In this document: one piece after another, positions 16,590 to 24,545 of the stretch
How the letters are laid out: every line of letters begins with the position of its first letter
Position numbering within the stretch: position 1 is the first letter of the stretch
From: a virus
Virus record (IMG/VR): IMGVR_UViG_3300042484_002457
Span: 1 to 64,000 of that record
Length of the DNA: 64,000 nt
Direction: 5' to 3' (one strand)
The notes under the pieces: generated by a model
Database searches by the model: none
Told to the model about the DNA's origin: nothing
Seen by the model: only the letters and a program-made list of their open reading frames with translations
Made by a program: the position numbers and the translations under genes

Positions 16590-17612
16590 ATGAGTGCAAT
16601 TCGAGTCTTAAATGGTGTTTATCGTAACAAGCCTGTGAAAGATGTCACGTTCCAACTGGTCAAGGGTTTCCAGACTGGTGCCCGCGGCGGCTTTGTAACT
16701 GTGCAAAGCGATGGTTACTTTGGAGCAGAATTTGATGTGGTAAGAATCAAGGTTGACAACATCGCAGACATTGCATACACTAACGACATGACGCAAGATA
16801 ACCCCGTACACTTTGAGAAGTCTGTAGCTCCAGTCGAAACTGACGAGCAGGCCATGGATCGTATCCGTGAGCGTTTTGACATCCTGCACGAAATGACCAA
16901 GGCCACTGTGAGTGGTGACATCCGTGCCATGATTGTGAGCGGTCCCCCCGGCGTTGGCAAGAGCTTTGGTGTCGAGCAAGAAATTGACAAAGCCACTATG
17001 TTTGACAAACTGGCAGGCAAGCGCCTCCGTGCCGAAGTTGTCAAAGGCTCGGCTACTCCAATTGGCCTGTACCAAACCCTGTACAAATATTCAGATGAGA
17101 ACTGCGTGGTTGTGTTTGACGACTGTGACAGTATCTTGCTGGATGACGTTGCCTTGAACTTGCTCAAGGGCGCATTAGACTCTGGCAAAAAGCGCAAGAT
17201 CTCCTGGTTGAGTGAATCCAGCAGCCTGCGCCGTGAAGGTATTCCGGACAGTTTTGAGTTCAAAGGCAGTGCTATCTTTATCACTAACTTGAAATTTGAC
17301 AAGATGAAGTCGCAGAAGCTGCGGGACCACTTGGATGCACTGCAAAGCCGATGCCACTACTTGGACTTGACCTTGGACACCATGCGTGACAAGATCCTGC
17401 GTATCAAGCAGATTGCCAAAGACGGTGTGTTGTTTGCGGACTATGACTTTGAACCCTGTGTGCAAGATGAGATCATTGACTTCATGAATGATAATCAGAA
17501 TCGGTTGCGTGAAATGAGCCTGCGTATGGCAATCAAGATTGCAGACTTGCGCAAGAGCTTTCCTGGTAACTGGAAGCGCATGGCCGAAACAACTTGTATG
17601 AAAGCATCTTAA
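16590..17612 (+). CDS. AAA family ATPase
   Basis: A 340-residue protein. Residues 1-85 form a separate N-terminal domain. The ATPase has Walker A GPPGVGKS (about 113-120), Walker B CVVVFDDCDSILLD (about 172-185), a sensor-1-like SAIFITNLKFDK (about 227), and a C-terminal helical part with RLREMSLRMAIKIADL. This small AAA protein is common in T4-like phages of aquatic bacteria, but its substrate is unknown. It is not a clamp-loader subunit: the lid and length differ. Expressed early from its own promoter, with the membrane-protein genes downstream. Confidence 0.8.
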   Translation: MSAIRVLNGVYRNKPVKDVTFQLVKGFQTGARGGFVTVQSDGYFGAEFDVVRIKVDNIADIAYTNDMTQDNPVHFEKSVAPVETDEQAMDRIRERFDILHEMTKATVSGDIRAMIVSGPPGVGKSFGVEQEIDKATMFDKLAGKRLRAEVVKGSATPIGLYQTLYKYSDENCVVVFDDCDSILLDDVALNLLKGALDSGKKRKISWLSESSSLRREGIPDSFEFKGSAIFITNLKFDKMKSQKLRDHLDALQSRCHYLDLTLDTMRDKILRIKQIAKDGVLFADYDFEPCVQDEIIDFMNDNQNRLREMSLRMAIKIADLRKSFPGNWKRMAETTCMKAS

Positions 17613-17622
17613 GGAGTAACTG

Positions 17623-17841
17623 ATGATCAAAAATGCTGTTGAAATGTTTGGTACTGTAGTTGGTGCTGTGGCAGTGATGGTGGGCATAAGCTTCCTACTG
17701 AGCTGGCCAGTTTACATGCTGTGGAACGGATGCTTGGTTGATGCGATCACCGGAGTTCGAGAAGTCACCTGGCTGCAGGCCTGGGGCTTGAATATTCTAG
17801 CTGGCTTCCTGTTCAAGACCACAGTCAGTACCAAGGCGTAA
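17623..17841 (+). CDS. Small two-segment membrane protein
   Basis: 72 residues with AAGGAG upstream. It has two likely transmembrane segments: VGAVAVMVGISFLLSWPVYML (about 13-33) and a weaker one at LQAWGLNILAGFLFKT (about 51-66). It lies 10 bases after the ATPase gene and 3 before another membrane peptide. Size and layout would suit a holin, an antiholin or a superinfection-exclusion protein. Early expression argues against a holin. No family recognised. Confidence 0.65.
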   Translation: MIKNAVEMFGTVVGAVAVMVGISFLLSWPVYMLWNGCLVDAITGVREVTWLQAWGLNILAGFLFKTTVSTKA

Positions 17842-17844
17842 CAA

Positions 17845-17961
17845 ATGATAATGGGATGGCTCGCAGTATTGGTGCTGGTACTCACTGGCAATCTTGTGTG
17901 GAGTTTGGTACTGACTGCGGTGCAGTTGCTGTGTGAGAGATACGGTTTCCCTGGACAATAA
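17845..17961 (+). CDS. 38-residue single-span membrane peptide
   Basis: Reads MIMGWLAVLVLVLTGNLVW and on to CERYGFPGQ, one long hydrophobic helix with a short polar tail. It starts 3 bases after the previous stop and ends 26 bases before a strong terminator, so it closes the early operon 16590-17961. The tight packing supports it as real. Function unknown. Confidence 0.55.
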   Translation: MIMGWLAVLVLVLTGNLVWSLVLTAVQLLCERYGFPGQ

Positions 17962-17987
17962 ACGGTTGGCTCCGGTCCAGGTTTTGA

Positions 17988-18018
17988 CAGGTACCCCTAA
18001 AAAGGTACCTGTTTTTTT
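17988..18018 (+). terminator. Intrinsic terminator
   Basis: CAGGTACC (17988-17995) pairs perfectly with GGTACCTG (18004-18011) around an 8-base loop and is followed by seven T. It ends the early operon, and its T-tract overlaps the -35 box of the next promoter. Confidence 0.88.
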
Positions 18019-18045
18019 GACTTGTTGTTGCAGTAAGTATATAAT
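18017..18045 (+). promoter_or_regulatory. Sigma70-type promoter overlapping a terminator tail
   Basis: TTGACT 18017-18022, 17-base spacer, TATAAT 18040-18045. The expected start near 18052 is at the ATG of the next gene (18051), so that mRNA would be nearly leaderless or the gene would start later. Confidence 0.65.
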
Positions 18046-18050
18046 GTTAT

Positions 18051-18914
18051 ATGTTTAAATTTTTGCGCATCAGTCTAGGGCATAACAAAGATCTTGATCT
18101 GCGATTTCGAATCATTCCTTCGCCGCTGGCTGAACGCTGGGTTGAGCGTATGCTACAACGCACAGCCTGGCCCATGGACAACCCTGACAGATTCTACGGA
18201 TTTGGCACTCCAGCACAAGAGCATGATCGCGCTGTGGCCATGATTCAGGATTGTGTGCATACCATCAACAGCCACCAACACATCATACATGGCAAGTTTG
18301 AATTATCGCAAGACTATCTCAATTATCTGCACCACATATTTGAAGTGCATCACGGCTTGCTAGATCAGCAAACATCAGACTTTTGGAAATCAGCACCCGA
18401 GTCTGTGCGCCAAGCTCTGGCCAATTTGAACTTGGCAGTGCATCGTTGTGAAAGTGTGGCGGCAGGAACTCACCCAAGATTTGTGTGCACTTGGTTTGGT
18501 ATGCCCAAGGCTCACAAACTAGATCCAGATCTGCAAGGTATGTACGGCACTTGGGACATACAATTTGGCACAGTTTATCTAAACTATTGCGAAATTGGCA
18601 AAACTGTAGAAGATCTTGCCAACGACAACGATAAGTACATAGGCCAAGATGCGTTCCGGCCATTCAGTCACTACAGTGCAGACTTCAATGTTGCATTTTA
18701 CGATCGTAACCTAAGTGACATTTATGGCCGTGTTCAAAACTACATTGATCAACATCAAGACTTTTTTGTTGCACACAACATCAAGAGTGTGTATAATATA
18801 AAAGCACAACCACTGCGCTTTCCTGTTGCCAAACTAGAGTTTGACGGCAATCGAGAAAAGTTGTTGTTTGAAATAGCCCAGCGCCAATGGGTGCAACAAG
18901 TAATACTAGAATGA
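18051..18914 (+). CDS. Hypothetical protein upstream of uvsW
   Basis: A 287-residue cytosolic protein without a catalytic motif I can name. It is rich in His, Asp and aromatic residues. Features are QEHDRAVAMIQDCVHTINSHQH (about 56-77), VHRCESVAAGTHPRFVCTWFGMPKAH (about 137-162) and a conserved-looking YLNYCEIGKTVEDL. I think I have seen similar proteins in aquatic T4-like phages, but no function is known to me. It overlaps uvsW by 4 bases (ATGA), so the two are translated together. Confidence 0.75.
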   Translation: MFKFLRISLGHNKDLDLRFRIIPSPLAERWVERMLQRTAWPMDNPDRFYGFGTPAQEHDRAVAMIQDCVHTINSHQHIIHGKFELSQDYLNYLHHIFEVHHGLLDQQTSDFWKSAPESVRQALANLNLAVHRCESVAAGTHPRFVCTWFGMPKAHKLDPDLQGMYGTWDIQFGTVYLNYCEIGKTVEDLANDNDKYIGQDAFRPFSHYSADFNVAFYDRNLSDIYGRVQNYIDQHQDFFVAHNIKSVYNIKAQPLRFPVAKLEFDGNREKLLFEIAQRQWVQQVILE

Positions 18915-20380
18915 AACAAGCAACCATTGTTATCCGCGACGAAGTAAACATCAAAATTGAGGGCTTGGATCTTGACATGCGCAAGCGCCTGGTCACAGCA
19001 TTCAAATACGAAAACCCTGCCGCACGTTACATGCCAGCGGTGCGTCTAGGAAGATGGGACGGCAAGATAGCATACTTCCAGTTAGGAGGCAGTACCTACA
19101 CAAACTTGCTACCTGAAATCATTCCCATCCTTGAGAAGTTTGATTATGATATTGAACTGGATGACCAACGCGACTATTCAAACACTTTTAACTTTGAACA
19201 GGTACGTGAGGATTCATTTGCACATGTGAAGTGGCCCAAAGGACACCCTGCCACAGGTGAACCCATAATGATGCGGGACTACCAGGTTGAAATCGTAAAC
19301 AACTTTTTAGCCAATCCGCAATGCCTGCAAGAAGTAGCAACAGGTGCAGGTAAAACAATCATGACAGCGGCCCTGAGCAATGCAGTTGCACCTTATGGGC
19401 GAAGCATTGTGATTGTGCCCAACAAGAGTCTAGTAACACAAACAGAAAAAGATTACATCAACATGCAACAAGATGTTGGTGTTTATTTTGGCGATAGAAA
19501 AGAGTACGGCCGCACTCACACTATTTGCACCTGGCAGAGTTTGAATATCTTGTTAAAGAATACCAAGGCAGGGGTAGGCGACTGTACCATTGGTGAGTTC
19601 CTTGAAGGCGTTGTATGTGTTATTGTAGACGAAGTACACATGGCCAAGGCAGATGCACTGAAAACTCTGCTGACAGGTGTAATGGCTAGAGTGCCAATTC
19701 GCTGGGGTTTGACCGGAACTATTCCCAAAGAGAAGTTTGAGAGTCAAGCATTGTTAGTAGGACTTGGTCCTGTAGTTGGTCGCTTGAGTGCCAACGAACT
19801 GCAACAGCAAGGTGTTTTGGCCAACTGTCACGTGAATATTGTGCAACTGGTAGATCATGTGGAGTACAAAGAATATCAAAGCGAGCTTAAATACTTGCTG
19901 GAAGAGTCGGGTCGTTTAGACACCATGGCTGAACTTATACGCAAGGTAAACGAAACTGGAAATACGTTGGTGTTGGTTGACAGAGTTGCGGCGGGCCACG
20001 CATTATTAGAACGCCTAGGCGATTGTGCTGTGTTTGTATCGGGCGCAACAAAAGGAACAAAAAGACAAGAAGAATATGACAAAGTTGCGGACAGCGTTGA
20101 TAAGATTATTGTGGCTACCTATGGTGTTGCCGCTGTGGGCATTAACATCCCTAGGATTTTTAATCTGGTTCTTATTGAACCTGGAAAAAGTTTTGTCCGT
20201 GTTATCCAAAGCATTGGCCGCGGCATAAGAAAAGCAGAGGACAAGGATCATGTTCAAATTTGGGACATTACCAGTACCTGCAAGTTTGCCAAACGTCATT
20301 TGACCAAACGCAAGGCCTTCTATAAAGAAGCTAACTATCCTTTCTCTGTAGAAAAGCTGGAGTGGATGAAAATAGCATAA
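18911..20380 (+). CDS. uvsW: UvsW, superfamily 2 helicase
   Basis: 489 residues, close to T4 UvsW (503). The N-terminal 95 residues form the small UvsW-type DNA-binding domain (RLGRWDGKIAYFQLG). Helicase motif I is EVATGAGKTIMTAAL (about 146-160), motif II is VIVDEVHMAK (DEVH box), motif III is LTGTIP, and motif VI is VIQSIGRGIRK. UvsW unwinds branched DNA and R-loops, and in T4 switches replication from origin to recombination mode. ATG 18911 is chosen because it overlaps the previous stop; an upstream start at 18887 is also possible. It is followed tail to tail by a homing endonuclease. Confidence 0.93.
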   Translation: MKQATIVIRDEVNIKIEGLDLDMRKRLVTAFKYENPAARYMPAVRLGRWDGKIAYFQLGGSTYTNLLPEIIPILEKFDYDIELDDQRDYSNTFNFEQVREDSFAHVKWPKGHPATGEPIMMRDYQVEIVNNFLANPQCLQEVATGAGKTIMTAALSNAVAPYGRSIVIVPNKSLVTQTEKDYINMQQDVGVYFGDRKEYGRTHTICTWQSLNILLKNTKAGVGDCTIGEFLEGVVCVIVDEVHMAKADALKTLLTGVMARVPIRWGLTGTIPKEKFESQALLVGLGPVVGRLSANELQQQGVLANCHVNIVQLVDHVEYKEYQSELKYLLEESGRLDTMAELIRKVNETGNTLVLVDRVAAGHALLERLGDCAVFVSGATKGTKRQEEYDKVADSVDKIIVATYGVAAVGINIPRIFNLVLIEPGKSFVRVIQSIGRGIRKAEDKDHVQIWDITSTCKFAKRHLTKRKAFYKEANYPFSVEKLEWMKIA

Positions 20381-21191
20381 GTTTTTTGCAGTTATCACCA
20401 TGCCAGCGATTGTAATTTGACTGTCCCCCAACTATACTAACGCAATGCGGGCACTTAAATTTAGGCTTTGGTCCTTGTAGTTTAGCAACTGTTTCTGCGG
20501 AATGTGCAACTCCTCGGTTGTGCGCAGGCTTACCTACTAACCAAGTTGGCGTCTTCCCTTTTTTAGCGTCAGACATTTTTTGTCTCGATTCAACAGTGTG
20601 CGTGGTTGTTTTTCCTTTGTTACCAGCAGATATCTTTTGTTTTGTTTCTTCTGAATGTCGATAGTGCTTGCGTGATTCTAAAATTTTAGCAACTGTTTCG
20701 GGAGAAGTAATTTTACCTTTATGTGCTGCTGACAATTTTTGTTTTGCTTCGGCAGAATGTGTTTTTCCTTTAAAAGCTGACAGCCTGCCTGCGCAAGATT
20801 TAGACAGTTTTTCTCTTGTCTCTTTGGATACAGTTTTACCTTTGTGCAATTGTGATGAGTTTTTTGCCACTTCTATCTTGGCAAGATTGAAAGCACTTCC
20901 TTTGGATATTTTTCTTTGTTGGGCAACATTTTTTGTTCTTAACATCATCCACAGTGCATACCACATACTTTTTGTATGAGCAGGATCAATGGTCATCCGA
21001 GGTAATAAAATATGAACAAGGCGATGTTCTTTTGCAGTAAGTCTTATTAGATTATTTTGATCATTTGCCCCACCTAGACTTTTTGGGATAATGTGATGTT
21101 TTTCTGTATAAGTTTCTTTTGGCAAATCTCTTGACTTTGCACGATTAATGATGCTATAATAACATTTAGTATATTTGTTTTGTAAATACAT
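20331..21191 (-). CDS. HNH homing endonuclease with NUMOD3 repeats
   Basis: 286 residues. The HNH core is EKHHIIPKSLGGANDQNNLIRLTAKEHRLVHILL (about 30-63). After it come at least five copies of the KGK..S.E...K.S DNA-binding repeat (NUMOD3-like), then a zinc-finger-like end CPHCVSIVGGQSNYNRWHGDNC that is shared with the GIY-YIG endonuclease at 52381. Such free-standing endonucleases cut a related phage genome so that their gene is copied in. It lies head-in between uvsW and the next gene, on the opposite strand. The start at 21191 follows AAGGA and the shared hairpin leader. It overlaps the uvsW end by 50 bases. Confidence 0.88.
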   Translation of the reverse strand: MYLQNKYTKCYYSIINRAKSRDLPKETYTEKHHIIPKSLGGANDQNNLIRLTAKEHRLVHILLPRMTIDPAHTKSMWYALWMMLRTKNVAQQRKISKGSAFNLAKIEVAKNSSQLHKGKTVSKETREKLSKSCAGRLSAFKGKTHSAEAKQKLSAAHKGKITSPETVAKILESRKHYRHSEETKQKISAGNKGKTTTHTVESRQKMSDAKKGKTPTWLVGKPAHNRGVAHSAETVAKLQGPKPKFKCPHCVSIVGGQSNYNRWHGDNCKKLMLFSSTPAFLQRKDS

Positions 21192-21249
21192 GGCTGATAG
21201 TTCCTTGTAAACTGTTAGAGTCAATGGATCCTGCAAGATCGCGATTGAC
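21192..21249 (-). promoter_or_regulatory. Shared hairpin leader of homing endonuclease genes, copy 1
   Basis: On the minus strand, GTCAAT-CGC-GATC-TTGCAG-GATC-C-ATTGAC (30 bases, 21249 to 21220), then TCTAAC, AAGGA and ATCAGC before the ATG. Outer stem GTCAAT/ATTGAC and inner stem GATC/GATC differ in sequence from copies 2 and 3 but keep the pairing. CGC, C and TCTAAC are constant. Confidence 0.75.
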
Positions 21250-21254
21250 ATTTT

Positions 21255-21262
21255 TATTTATG
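21255..21262 (-). promoter_or_regulatory. T4-type late promoter, CATAAATA (minus strand)
   Basis: Ends 5 bases before the leader hairpin, so the predicted transcript start (about 6 bases on) is the first base of the hairpin. It overlaps the ATG of the divergent gene at 21260. Confidence 0.6.
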
Positions 21263-21775
21263 ACGGAGAAAAAAATTCGGATCCTCACACTAGACAACAG
21301 TCACTACGACCTAGATCATCTGCCTGAAGAAATTGATGACATGCGTTTTGCTATCTTGGACAACAGCAATCCTGCAGATCCTGATTATCTTTTTATCCCG
21401 CTAATTTTTCTAGAGAGTTTTAACAGCCCTGCTTTGGTACTGCGCATTGGTACACAAACAATCAAGATGCCCATGGATTGGCAGGTACTAATTGGTGAAC
21501 CTGATGTAGGCGATCTAGAAGTGTTACCACTGACATCAATCAACGATCGCGGCTTTAAAGTATTTCAATTCAATCCCCTTACCAGCTATCGCCCCAGCTT
21601 TCCTGACATTGAAATTTTAGATGTGTATCATGATGTTTCATGGTACGCACCCAAACTCAAGAACGGACAAATGCTAGCAGTACCCATTAACGATGAACCT
21701 GAACCTGACTGTATCTATTTTGTAAAAGACGTCAGCCGCAACTGCGAAATTGTCAACTACAACAAGGCTTGGTGA
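21260..21775 (+). CDS. Hypothetical protein
   Basis: 171 residues, mostly beta strands, rich in Asp and Pro (ILDNSNPADPDYLFIPLIFLESF, DWQVLIGEPDVGDLEVLPLTS). I do not recognise a named family. It could be a small regulatory or assembly protein conserved among T4-like phages near the clamp-loader region. ATG 21260 has no good ribosome-binding site, and it is divergent from the homing endonuclease leader, which overlaps its start. Its own promoter is not obvious; before the endonuclease arrived it was probably co-transcribed with uvsW. Confidence 0.7.
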   Translation: MTEKKIRILTLDNSHYDLDHLPEEIDDMRFAILDNSNPADPDYLFIPLIFLESFNSPALVLRIGTQTIKMPMDWQVLIGEPDVGDLEVLPLTSINDRGFKVFQFNPLTSYRPSFPDIEILDVYHDVSWYAPKLKNGQMLAVPINDEPEPDCIYFVKDVSRNCEIVNYNKAW

Positions 21776-21779
21776 TAAC

Positions 21780-22037
21780 ATGGGCACACTGACACCTGGC
21801 GCAACTTACATTTACGAACGTGTTGGTGACGAAGTGTATGCTCGAGAAGCTGGCAGTCTTGAACGTAAATTGATAGGATACGACTCTCGCACCTCCGATG
21901 GCAGACCACTAAATGAACACATAAAAGAAGATCAGCTGTGGGGCAACATTAGACGAACAGCAAAGAAGAATCCTGCTTTACAAGAATGCCTGGACCGTGC
22001 TATAATGATCTATCAATTGAGTAAACCCAATGAGTGA
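21780..22037 (+). CDS. Small conserved phage protein
   Basis: 85 residues: MGTLTPGATYIYERVGDEVYAREAGSLERK at the start, then a helical end. I have a memory of the same opening in cyanophage-type T4-like genomes, without known function. It lies 4 bases after the previous gene and overlaps the gp62-like gene by 8 bases. The neighbourhood suggests replication, but that is only position. Confidence 0.75.
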   Translation: MGTLTPGATYIYERVGDEVYAREAGSLERKLIGYDSRTSDGRPLNEHIKEDQLWGNIRRTAKKNPALQECLDRAIMIYQLSKPNE

Positions 22038-22473
22038 TAAACTAAACATTGCCAATGAAATGCGGATGTTTGACCGCAAGGAGAGATCATTCTATGATGA
22101 TCTTACCCCAGAAGAACGCAAAAAATTCAGCAACTTCTTGATGATACGCTGGGGCAGTTGTGTAGAAGGCTCAAGAGAGCTACAGGAGTTTTATGTGATC
22201 AGCTGCAACGAGCGATTCAACAAACACTTTTACAGCATGAGTCGGCACCCCAAACTACAATGGCTCATGGCTACTACTGTGAGTCCAGATCTGGGGGCAC
22301 AACGACACAATTGGATTTCGCCCAAGAAGAAAGAAGCTGGTGCCAGTGCCAAACGCAAGGCCCTGCAGGAAATATTCCCGCACTACAAAAACGACGAGAT
22401 TGATGTCATGATGGCAATTACCACACAAAAAGAGATTGATCAGTATCGCAAACAGGCCGGGCAAGACAAGTGA
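22030..22473 (+). CDS. Clamp-loader small subunit, gp62-like
   Basis: 147 residues (T4 gp62 has 187). The blocks FLMIRWGSCVEGSRELQEFYVISCNERFNKHFYSMSRHPKLQWLMATTVSP and HNWISPKKK resemble the gp62 group of aquatic T4-like phages. gp62 works with the gp44 ATPase to load the gp45 sliding clamp; neither gene is in this window. The match is from memory of conserved words, so it is moderate. It overlaps both neighbours, by 8 and 4 bases. Confidence 0.6.
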   Translation: MSDKLNIANEMRMFDRKERSFYDDLTPEERKKFSNFLMIRWGSCVEGSRELQEFYVISCNERFNKHFYSMSRHPKLQWLMATTVSPDLGAQRHNWISPKKKEAGASAKRKALQEIFPHYKNDEIDVMMAITTQKEIDQYRKQAGQDK

Positions 22474-23180
22474 TTGAACAACTAGTAGTCAACGGATGCA
22501 GCTATAGCGAAAGCTATGCCATGGGCGGCGGGCATGAGTATCTTGCTGGTCAATTAGGAATTCCCCAAGCTCGCACCCTGGCTATAGGTGGTAGTGCCAA
22601 CACTCGCATACTGAGGACCACACTCAAGCACAGTTATAGTACCACGGTGCCCACGTTGTATGTGCTGGGCATGACTTTTGTGTCTAGGCTTGAGCTGCCT
22701 ATTTGTAACCCTGACAATGACTTTGAAGGACGTTGGTGCAATCCGCAAAATCAAGAGTTTTCACCGCGTTGGCAACATGAATGGACTCGCAAACAAACTG
22801 ATGAATTTGTTGCACTAAAACTTCGCAGCGAAGTTTACTCAATCTTGGACCGCACAGAAGATCTCATGTATCGCATGCTGGGCACCATTGCTGACTTACA
22901 GAGTCGCGGACATCGTGTTTTGATGTATCAACAAGCTGATAACTTGTACCAAGGTTACTTGACTGACGCCAGACTCCAGCAGTTTCGACGCCCAGAAATT
23001 ATAGGCGGATTTGAGTGGCGTGCTATTACCTGGCAACATGAGCAAGGTGTGCAACCAACAACATATACGGTTGGCTCGCCTAGTGTACCCCCAGACATGA
23101 CACACCCCAAACCAGGCCATCACAACTTGATCAACAACTATTTGACAAACTACATTCAAGAGCATAAACTGTTGACATGA
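22470..23180 (+). CDS. SGNH-hydrolase-like protein
   Basis: 236 residues with a GTG start overlapping the previous stop. NGCSYSESYAMG (about 8-19) fits the block-I GxS motif of SGNH/GDSL hydrolases, AIGGSANTRI (about 38-47) supplies the Gly, and DMTHPKPGHHNLINNYL (about 209-225) has the late D..H pair. Typical members remove acyl groups from lipids or sugars. In phages such proteins are found near glycan genes or tails. The substrate is unknown. No signal peptide is seen, so it should act in the cytoplasm or in the virion. Confidence 0.65.
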   Translation: MIEQLVVNGCSYSESYAMGGGHEYLAGQLGIPQARTLAIGGSANTRILRTTLKHSYSTTVPTLYVLGMTFVSRLELPICNPDNDFEGRWCNPQNQEFSPRWQHEWTRKQTDEFVALKLRSEVYSILDRTEDLMYRMLGTIADLQSRGHRVLMYQQADNLYQGYLTDARLQQFRRPEIIGGFEWRAITWQHEQGVQPTTYTVGSPSVPPDMTHPKPGHHNLINNYLTNYIQEHKLLT

Positions 23181-23848
23181 GTTTTGTTTGTGAATACTGC
23201 CAAAAACATTTTGTTCGAGAAAACAGTATTTCCGTTCATGTGTGCGAATCCAAACGCAGGAGACTCATGCGTGATGAACCAGGTACTAGACTGGGCTTTC
23301 AAGCATTTGTACGCTTTTATGAGCTGCATCAAAAAGGTCGAGTCAAAACATATGATGACTTTTGTGACAGCAGCTACTTCAAGGCATTTGTGAAGTTTGG
23401 CAACTACTGTGTAAGCACTCGCGTGATCAATACTGCGCGATTCATGGAGTGGTTGTTGAAGCAACAAAAAAAGATTGATCAGTGGTGCAGTGACCGAGTA
23501 TACACAGAGTATTTGGTTTGGTACTTGCCCAATGAGAACGTGAGCGATGCGCTGAGTCGTGCAGTAGAACAAAGCATACAGTGGCAGGAACGCACTGGGC
23601 ATCCTGCACATGACATGTTGCGTTACGGCAATGCAAATGCATTGTGCTACGACATCACAAGCGGACGCTTGAGTCCCTGGGCGATTTACAATTCTGATTC
23701 AGGTATGAATTTTTTGAATCAGCTGAGTACAGAACAAATTGGCATGACATGGAGTTATATCAACAGCGATGTGTGGCAACGCAAGTTTCAAGACTATCCT
23801 GATGATCAGACCTATGCTCAAGACATACTAAAAAAGGCAGGTTGGTAA
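23177..23848 (+). CDS. Zinc-finger-containing hypothetical protein
   Basis: 223 residues. The first 25 make a C2H2-like finger (CEYCQKHFVRENSISVHVCESKRR). After it come RLGFQAFVRFYELHQ and a long helical domain. I recall this finger and the phrase on RLGFQAF from other T4-like aquatic phages, where it is uncharacterised. The finger and a basic patch suggest nucleic-acid binding. Overlaps of 4 bases upstream and 1 base downstream put it in the same operon as the SGNH and DUF3307-like genes. Confidence 0.7.
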   Translation: MSFVCEYCQKHFVRENSISVHVCESKRRRLMRDEPGTRLGFQAFVRFYELHQKGRVKTYDDFCDSSYFKAFVKFGNYCVSTRVINTARFMEWLLKQQKKIDQWCSDRVYTEYLVWYLPNENVSDALSRAVEQSIQWQERTGHPAHDMLRYGNANALCYDITSGRLSPWAIYNSDSGMNFLNQLSTEQIGMTWSYINSDVWQRKFQDYPDDQTYAQDILKKAGW

Positions 23849-24201
23849 TGGAAACTGTGTTGATAATTCTTGTGCTGCTACAAATCAAACACTGGTGCAT
23901 GGACTTTGTGTATCAAACCAATGACGAGATTGCGCACAAAGGCACCTACTGGGACTGGCGCGGGATCACACACAGTCTCAAACACGGTGCAGCAACTGGC
24001 TTGATACTGATGTTCTTTGTGCCTTTTGAGTGGGCATACTTTTTGGCAGCAGTAGATTTTATGTTGCACTATCACATTGACTGGGCAAAATCAAACTATG
24101 GCAATCGTGATATTGGTACCAAGGCATTTTGGAATCACTTGGGCCTGGACCAGTTAGCACATCAACTAGTTTATATTTTTATTGTTTGGACACTATTATG
24201 A
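23848..24201 (+). CDS. DUF3307-like membrane protein
   Basis: 117 residues with several hydrophobic helices: METVLIILVLLQIKHWCMDFVYQ, TGLILMFFVPFEWAYFLAAVDFMLHY, and LAHQLVYIFIVWTLL. The pattern LQIKHWCMDFVYQTNDE, the HSLKHG middle and DFMLHYHIDWAK match the DUF3307 family, whose function is not known. The repeated His and Asp residues at membrane borders could bind a metal. TAATG overlap with the previous gene and ATGA with the next. Confidence 0.72.
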   Translation: METVLIILVLLQIKHWCMDFVYQTNDEIAHKGTYWDWRGITHSLKHGAATGLILMFFVPFEWAYFLAAVDFMLHYHIDWAKSNYGNRDIGTKAFWNHLGLDQLAHQLVYIFIVWTLL

Positions 24202-24545
24202 TTAGGAATATCACAGGCGGCCAGGGTATACACGTTTCGGGCAGTGTGTACAACGTTCCTTATATCGACACCACTAGAGCCAGTGCTGGCATAGTGCGAT
24301 ACGTCGGTGGCAACGTTGAAGTGTATGATGGCAGCTCATGGTTACCTTTACAATCCAGCTATCCGCAGATTGAACTTGACCACGAAACAATGGAAATTAT
24401 AAAGTGGGCGCAGAACCGAATGATTGAGGAAGAACGCATGACAGCACTGGCGGCCCAACATCCCACTGTGGCAGATGCACTGCTAGCCAGAGATCGTGCC
24501 CAAGATGCTTTGCGTATTGCAGTGGTCTTGTGTGATATAAAATGA
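24198..24545 (+). CDS. Small conserved phage protein, virion-type N-terminus
   Basis: 115 residues from ATG 24198. The first half (VPYIDTTRASAGIVRYVGGNVEVYDGSSWLPL) has the look of short virion modules found at the start of phage fibre proteins, where a label-like IRYVG...YDGSSW strand set is repeated. The second half is helical (DHETMEIIKWAQNRMIEEERM) and ends AARDRAQDALR-like. I know similar proteins in T4-like phages but no assigned function. Overlaps of 4 bases with both neighbours. Confidence 0.7.
   Translation: MIRNITGGQGIHVSGSVYNVPYIDTTRASAGIVRYVGGNVEVYDGSSWLPLQSSYPQIELDHETMEIIKWAQNRMIEEERMTALAAQHPTVADALLARDRAQDALRIAVVLCDIK

Noticed and set aside
22001-22006. TATAAT inside the gene at 21780
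   Set aside because: No -35 box at proper distance; probably chance in coding sequence. The same holds for the TATAAT near 51949 in the ligase gene.
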